This document shows, piece by piece, positions 31,175 to 34,484 of a DNA stretch of 34,484 nucleotides. Below the pieces are notes generated by a model. It ran no database searches. It saw only the letters and a program-made list of their open reading frames with translations, and was not told the DNA's origin. Both the position numbers and the translations under genes were made by a program. The stretch comes from Anaerolineae bacterium (GTDB taxonomy: Bacteria > Chloroflexota > Anaerolineae > Promineifilales > Promineifilaceae): NCBI GenBank assembly GCA_007123775.1, contig SLGK01000073.1:1-34484 (forward strand). The letters are read 5' to 3'. Positions within the stretch are counted from its first letter, which is position 1, and every line of letters starts with the position of its first letter.

Positions 31175-31261
31175 GAATTATCCGTATAATATTAGTGACG
31201 ACTTTTTCACTCGCATTAGAATCAAACTATAGCCTATTATGACACAGTTGACGCTAAAAAC

Positions 31262-32311
31262 ATGACTAAACCACTAAGAACATCCCCATCTGCCCCTGTT
31301 CCGGCCCCGCCTGCACGCGGCCTGGCTGTGTTGGTTTTCCTCCTAATTGGTGGCTTTTTCTTCCTGTACTATGGCGACCGCTGGCTGCGCACCGTCATGC
31401 TGTATCTCTCTCAGGCAGCCTGGGCACGAGAGCTGGTTAGCGTCGTGCCTCTGGCGCAGGATGTCGCGGCGCGTTTTGTGGCCGGTGAAGATATTGACGC
31501 TGCTATTACGACCAGTCGCAGCCTGAATAACCAGGGTATGCTCGTTACGCTCGATCTGCTGGGCGAGCATACGGAAAGCGCGGCTGATGCCTTTGCTGCC
31601 CGCGCCCAGATTTTGGACCTGCTGGATGAAATCCACAAGCAGGGTGTACAGGCCAATGTCTCGGTCAAGTTAAGTCAGCTTGGCGTCAACATAGACCCCA
31701 CTCTGGCTCTGGACAATATGCGCCACCTGCTTAAGCGAGCAGCGGAATATGGTAACCGCATTCGTATTGACATGGAAGACAGCAGCCTGACCGATACCAC
31801 CCTTCAAATCTACCGTACGCTGCGTGATAAAGAGGGATTTAACAACGTAGGCGTTGTGATCCAGAGCTACCTTTACCGCAGCGATGATGATTTGCGCCAG
31901 TTGATTCAGGAAGGTGCCTGGATACGTCTGTGCAAAGGTGCTTATGCCGAACCACCCCACCTTGCTTATCCGGATAAGGCGGAGACAGACCGGAAATTTA
32001 TCGAGCATATGCAGCTATTGCTGAGCGACGAAGCACGGCGCAACGGTGTCTATCTGGGCATGGCCACTCACGACGAGCGGGCCATTCGGGCCACTATTGA
32101 TTATGCTCGCGCCAACGATATTCCGTCTGACAGCTTTGAGTTTCAGCTACTGTATGGCATTCGCCGTGAATTGCAAGAGCAACTCGTGGCTGATGGCTAC
32201 CGGGTGCGGGTGTACGTACCGTATGGTACAGCCTGGTACCCCTATTTTATGCGGCGGCTGGCAGAACGGCCGGCCAATCTCTGGTTCTTTATCAGCAATC
32301 TTGCCCGTTAG
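31262..32311 (+). CDS. Proline dehydrogenase with N-terminal membrane segment
   Basis: 349 residues. From about residue 46 ('MLYLSQAAWARELVSVVPLAQDVAARFVAGE' split) it is a normal monofunctional ProDH: 'SVKLSQLGVNID', 'RIRIDMEDSSLTDTTL', 'GVVIQSYLYRSDDDL', 'WIRLCKGAYAEP', 'YLGMATHDERAI', 'FEFQLLYGIRRELQ' and 'VRVYVPYGTAWYPYFMRRLAERPAN'. These are the FAD- and proline-binding motifs of the beta8-alpha8 barrel. Residues 1-45 add a Pro-rich head and a hydrophobic helix 'GLAVLVFLLIGGFFFLYY'. If translation starts at 31397 instead, this part is absent; neither start has a convincing ribosome site. It oxidises proline to pyrroline-5-carboxylate and passes electrons to quinone. No P5C dehydrogenase gene is in the window. 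Confidence 0.9.
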   Translation: MTKPLRTSPSAPVPAPPARGLAVLVFLLIGGFFFLYYGDRWLRTVMLYLSQAAWARELVSVVPLAQDVAARFVAGEDIDAAITTSRSLNNQGMLVTLDLLGEHTESAADAFAARAQILDLLDEIHKQGVQANVSVKLSQLGVNIDPTLALDNMRHLLKRAAEYGNRIRIDMEDSSLTDTTLQIYRTLRDKEGFNNVGVVIQSYLYRSDDDLRQLIQEGAWIRLCKGAYAEPPHLAYPDKAETDRKFIEHMQLLLSDEARRNGVYLGMATHDERAIRATIDYARANDIPSDSFEFQLLYGIRRELQEQLVADGYRVRVYVPYGTAWYPYFMRRLAERPANLWFFISNLAR

Positions 32312-32355
32312 TTAACTGACAGTTGGCGGTTGACAGTTCGCAGTTGAAAGTTGTC
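32312..32355. repeat. GACAGTT/GCAGTTG word repeats after the proline dehydrogenase gene
   Basis: Directly after the TAG stop (32309-32311) come degenerate words: TTAACTGACAGTTGGCGG, TTGACAGTTCGCAG, TTGAAAGTTGTCAAC. GTTGAC and GTCAAC form a small dyad. It fills the gap to the epimerase gene. Confidence 0.6.
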
Positions 32356-32383
32356 AACGAAATGGGCTATCAGGAACTTTTTT

Positions 32384-32932
32384 ATGCCTCACATTGAACA
32401 ATCTGACAAAATTGCCGGGGTGCAGCTTGTGCGACTGCGCTCTTTTGCCGACGAGCGCGGCCGTTTTATGGAGACGTTTCGTACGGAATGGTTTCCGCAG
32501 CGCAGTTGGGACATTATTCAAAGTAATCGCTCTGACAGCCGGGCGGGTACGCTGCGTGGTCTCCATTTTCATTTTGAGCAGGTAGATTACTGGTATGTGG
32601 TCAACGGCCGTTTGCGGGTCGGCATGGTTGATTTACGGCCGTCTTCCCCTACGTACCTGGCCACCCAGACCATCGACATGGGCCAGGATGACAACCATGG
32701 CCTCTTCATTCCCATCGGCGTGGCCCACGGCTTTGTGGCGCTGACCGACGTTACCCTGACTTACATCGTTGACAACTACTACAACGGTGGCCGCGACGAA
32801 AACGGCGTTTTGTGGAATGATTCTCAGATCAACCTTGACTGGGGCTTCACTGACCCCCTGATCTCCCCCCGTGACGCCGCCAATCCGCCCCTGAAAGCAA
32901 TTTTAACTACGCTGGAACAACGATTTACGTAA
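32384..32932 (+). CDS. dTDP-4-dehydrorhamnose 3,5-epimerase-like protein
   Basis: 182 residues from the ATG at 32384 (AGGAA 7 bases upstream); a TTG extension to 32351 lies in repeat sequence. 'SFADERGRFMETFRTEWF', 'IIQSNRSDSRAGTLRGLHFHF', 'LRVGMVDLRPSSPTY', 'FIPIGVAHGFVAL', 'YIVDNYYNG' and 'VLWNDSQINLDWGF' follow the RfbC/RmlC cupin order. The His of 'RGLHF' and the Tyr of 'DNYYNG' fit the catalytic base and acid positions. 'HFHFEQVDYWYVVNG' differs from the usual 'HYQ..P..Q.KLV' wording, so the substrate may be another dTDP-keto-sugar. No rmlA, B or D genes are nearby. It probably precedes the glycosidase gene in one transcript. Confidence 0.88.
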   Translation: MPHIEQSDKIAGVQLVRLRSFADERGRFMETFRTEWFPQRSWDIIQSNRSDSRAGTLRGLHFHFEQVDYWYVVNGRLRVGMVDLRPSSPTYLATQTIDMGQDDNHGLFIPIGVAHGFVALTDVTLTYIVDNYYNGGRDENGVLWNDSQINLDWGFTDPLISPRDAANPPLKAILTTLEQRFT

Positions 32933-32997
32933 ACCTGAACCATAGACGCGATTCGTGCAAACAGTTTTTGACCATCACGTTTCACGCCCCGAACTTT

Positions 32998-34392
32998 ATG
33001 ACCACCAACCAACACAATCAACAGAACAATAACGAACCCAACCTTGTCCGCCAAAGCATCTGGCTCAGCATTCTGGCTGTGCTGGCGTACTTCGTCTGGC
33101 GGACCAGCCGGTACCTCAACCGGCTACTGCGCCAGCCCCGCCTGGTTTACGACCTGATCCGCGGCGATCACACCTCGCCAGATGAAATTAAAGCACAGGC
33201 GCTGCTTATCGCTACCGGCAATATTCGCAGCGGCATAGAAAAACGGCTGCTGACCAACGGCGAAGAAAAGTGGGTGCTGTGCGCCGGTATTCGCAACTTT
33301 CGCGAACCCTGGGCGCGTGATTTCGGCTTCGCCAGCTTTGGCCTACTCGACATGCAAGAAACAGAAGTAGTGCGCGACTGCCTGGAAGTTTTTTTGATCA
33401 ACCAGCAGCCCAACGGCCACTTCCCAGTCAAAGTTCACTCGACCAACGTTGTGGACCGCTACCTGCATTCACTGTTGGGTAAGCAACAGCCAAACTTCAT
33501 CCCCATTCGACCCAAATACATTACGGCCCACAATACGATTTCACTCGACGGCAATGGCCTGCTGGTAGTAGCCGCGCTCCACTACATTGAAACGACCGCT
33601 GACCGTGACTTTTTGCGCCGCTATTGGGTCAACCTGACACGGGGCGTCACCTGGATGGAGGAAACGGCCGGGTTGGCGGACGGGCTTCTACGACAGGGAC
33701 CCTATACCGATTGGGCTGACAGCATTGCGCGCACCGGTCGCATCTTGTACACCAATGTCATTTATTGGAAAGCGTTGTCTCAGTTGGCCGAAGCGGCCGG
33801 CCGTTATGGGCAGGCCCTTGATCAGGAAATCTTTAGTGAAAAAGCGGCACAAGTAGCCCAGGCTATTAACAACCACTTCTGGCGGGATGATCTGGGCTAC
33901 TACGTCACCAGCCGCCGCTTTAATACCATTCTAAGTAGTCCGGGTAATCTTATGGCCATAGCCTGGGGACTGGCCACGCCAGAACAGGCCCATTCCATTT
34001 TGGACAAAATGGCCGAGATGAAGATGGCCTCACCCATCCCTACCCAGGTGACCAACGAAGCCTATCCCAGTGAATACATTGGCATCGAAAATCGGCTGGC
34101 GGGCATCAGACAGTACCATACCCACGCTGCCTGGCTATGGATTGGCGGCTGGCATGTGGTCGCCCTCACCAAAATGGGCCGTATGGAAGAGGCAGAGGCA
34201 GTCTTGCAGCGCATCTGCCAGGCCATTATACATGATGGCGTGGTACACGAAGTTTACGACCAAAATGGTGACTATCTGTCCACTTTCTGGTATACATCCG
34301 AAGCACCATTAACCTGGAGCGCAGCAATGGTCGTTCATGCCCACCACGTTCTAACCCATGCCGCGCCAGATAGAGATAGAGTGTGGAGATAG
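32998..34392 (+). CDS. Membrane-anchored six-hairpin glycosidase-like protein
   Basis: About 464 residues from the ATG at 32998; a TTG at 32968 would add ten. Neither has a clear ribosome site. After an Asn/Gln-rich head is a hydrophobic helix ('SIWLSILAVLAYFVW', about 20-34). The remaining part is an (alpha/alpha)6-barrel-type enzyme: 'NFREPWARDFGFASFGLL' (W.RD motif), 'QQPNGHFPVKVHS', 'SLDGNGLLVVAALHYIE', 'GPYTDWADSIARTGRILYTNVIYWKAL', 'NNHFWRDDLGYYV' and 'YHTHAAWLWIGGWHVVAL'. This fits invertase/GDE/GH63-like families; the exact family and sugar are uncertain. The last codons (DRDRVWR) and stop are encoded by a tandem repeat that continues to the window end. Confidence 0.82.
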   Translation: MTTNQHNQQNNNEPNLVRQSIWLSILAVLAYFVWRTSRYLNRLLRQPRLVYDLIRGDHTSPDEIKAQALLIATGNIRSGIEKRLLTNGEEKWVLCAGIRNFREPWARDFGFASFGLLDMQETEVVRDCLEVFLINQQPNGHFPVKVHSTNVVDRYLHSLLGKQQPNFIPIRPKYITAHNTISLDGNGLLVVAALHYIETTADRDFLRRYWVNLTRGVTWMEETAGLADGLLRQGPYTDWADSIARTGRILYTNVIYWKALSQLAEAAGRYGQALDQEIFSEKAAQVAQAINNHFWRDDLGYYVTSRRFNTILSSPGNLMAIAWGLATPEQAHSILDKMAEMKMASPIPTQVTNEAYPSEYIGIENRLAGIRQYHTHAAWLWIGGWHVVALTKMGRMEEAEAVLQRICQAIIHDGVVHEVYDQNGDYLSTFWYTSEAPLTWSAAMVVHAHHVLTHAAPDRDRVWR

Positions 34393-34484
34393 AGTGTAGA
34401 GATAGAGTGTAGAGATAGAGTGTAGAGATAGAGTGTAGAGATAGAGTGTAGAGATAGAGTGTAGAGATAGAGTGTAGAGATAGA
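34369..34484 (+). repeat. 13-bp tandem repeat, eight units to window edge
   Basis: From 34381 to 34484 exactly eight copies of GTGTAGAGATAGA run head to tail (the first has one substitution), preceded by GATAGAGATAGA (34369-34380). It begins inside the glycosidase coding sequence and supplies its TAG stop. It continues to the window edge, so its full length and any inverted arm are unknown. Confidence 0.95.

Larger units (their letters stand above)
2154..32644. other. Dispersed palindromic octamer ACGGCCGT, about 40 copies
   Basis: Reading the window by eye I find about 40 copies of ACGGCCGT, usually as (A/T)ACGGCCGTT(T). Examples are near 2343, 3848, 7797, 9798, 10242, 13052, 14634, 14673, 15789, 16349, 17907, 21236, 25481, 27357, 28019, 28200, 28301, 28769 and 32605. 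At about 55% G+C under one copy is expected. Most are inside genes, in several reading frames and on both strands. It resembles the HIP1 situation in cyanobacteria. Confidence 0.85.

Noticed and set aside
31175..31261. Divergent promoters between the kinase and ProDH genes
   Set aside because: TATTAT-like -10 strings occur on both strands but without a matching -35 box, so not listed as features.
34381..34484. Possible CRISPR or phage attachment region at the right end
   Set aside because: Perfect head-to-tail 13-base repeats with no spacers; no integrase or tRNA next to it.

Overview
The window looks like a chromosomal segment of an uncultured or poorly studied Chloroflexota bacterium, probably Anaerolineae-like. 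This is inferred from gene content: topoisomerase I with an N-terminal extra zinc ribbon, secreted proteins with long Thr/Pro linkers and a 'YLPL(V/I)' segment, a multi-GAF sensor kinase, and a DinB/HD/PIG-L/M3-peptidase mixture. No 16S rRNA is present, so taxonomy is not proven. Most genes lie on the minus strand.

Layout. The left edge (1-112) holds the tail of an IS transposase. Next come small metabolic and housekeeping genes on the minus strand: a nucleotidyltransferase, a small unknown protein with a DinB-family protein, a translationally coupled aminotransferase/PIG-L deacetylase pair, and an HD hydrolase. A divergent membrane-anchored beta-repeat protein follows, then uridine kinase, a tRNA-Thr(CGU) unit with clear promoter and terminator, HMG-CoA lyase, an M3 oligopeptidase, a cupin and an orphan ABC ATPase. 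From 10.2 to 14.8 kb lie two paralogous secreted metzincin-type metalloproteases. From 14.9 to 24.1 kb is an information-processing block: topA, a mannose-1-phosphate guanylyltransferase, a divergent lipoprotein, dprA, rimM, khpA, rpsP and ffh. metK follows under a SAM-I riboswitch with its own promoter and terminator. The right part holds a secreted protein, fabI, a 3-methyladenine DNA glycosylase and a large GAF/PAS histidine kinase. Three plus-strand genes close the window: a membrane-anchored proline dehydrogenase, an RfbC-like epimerase and a six-hairpin glycosidase.

Two signals stand out that ordinary annotation does not explain. First, the palindromic octamer ACGGCCGT occurs about 40 times by hand count, where fewer than one is expected from base composition. 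It lies mostly inside genes, much like the HIP1 element of cyanobacteria. Second, most intergenic gaps are filled by short low-complexity elements built from tandem 5-15 bp 'words', often folded into inverted repeats. The words differ between loci (GCGTAGT, GTGGCGG, CGTAAAA, GACGGAGGA, ACACGGATGA, GTGTAGAGATAGA). Several of these elements supply or directly abut the stop codon of the upstream gene. No phage, CRISPR or defence island was found.
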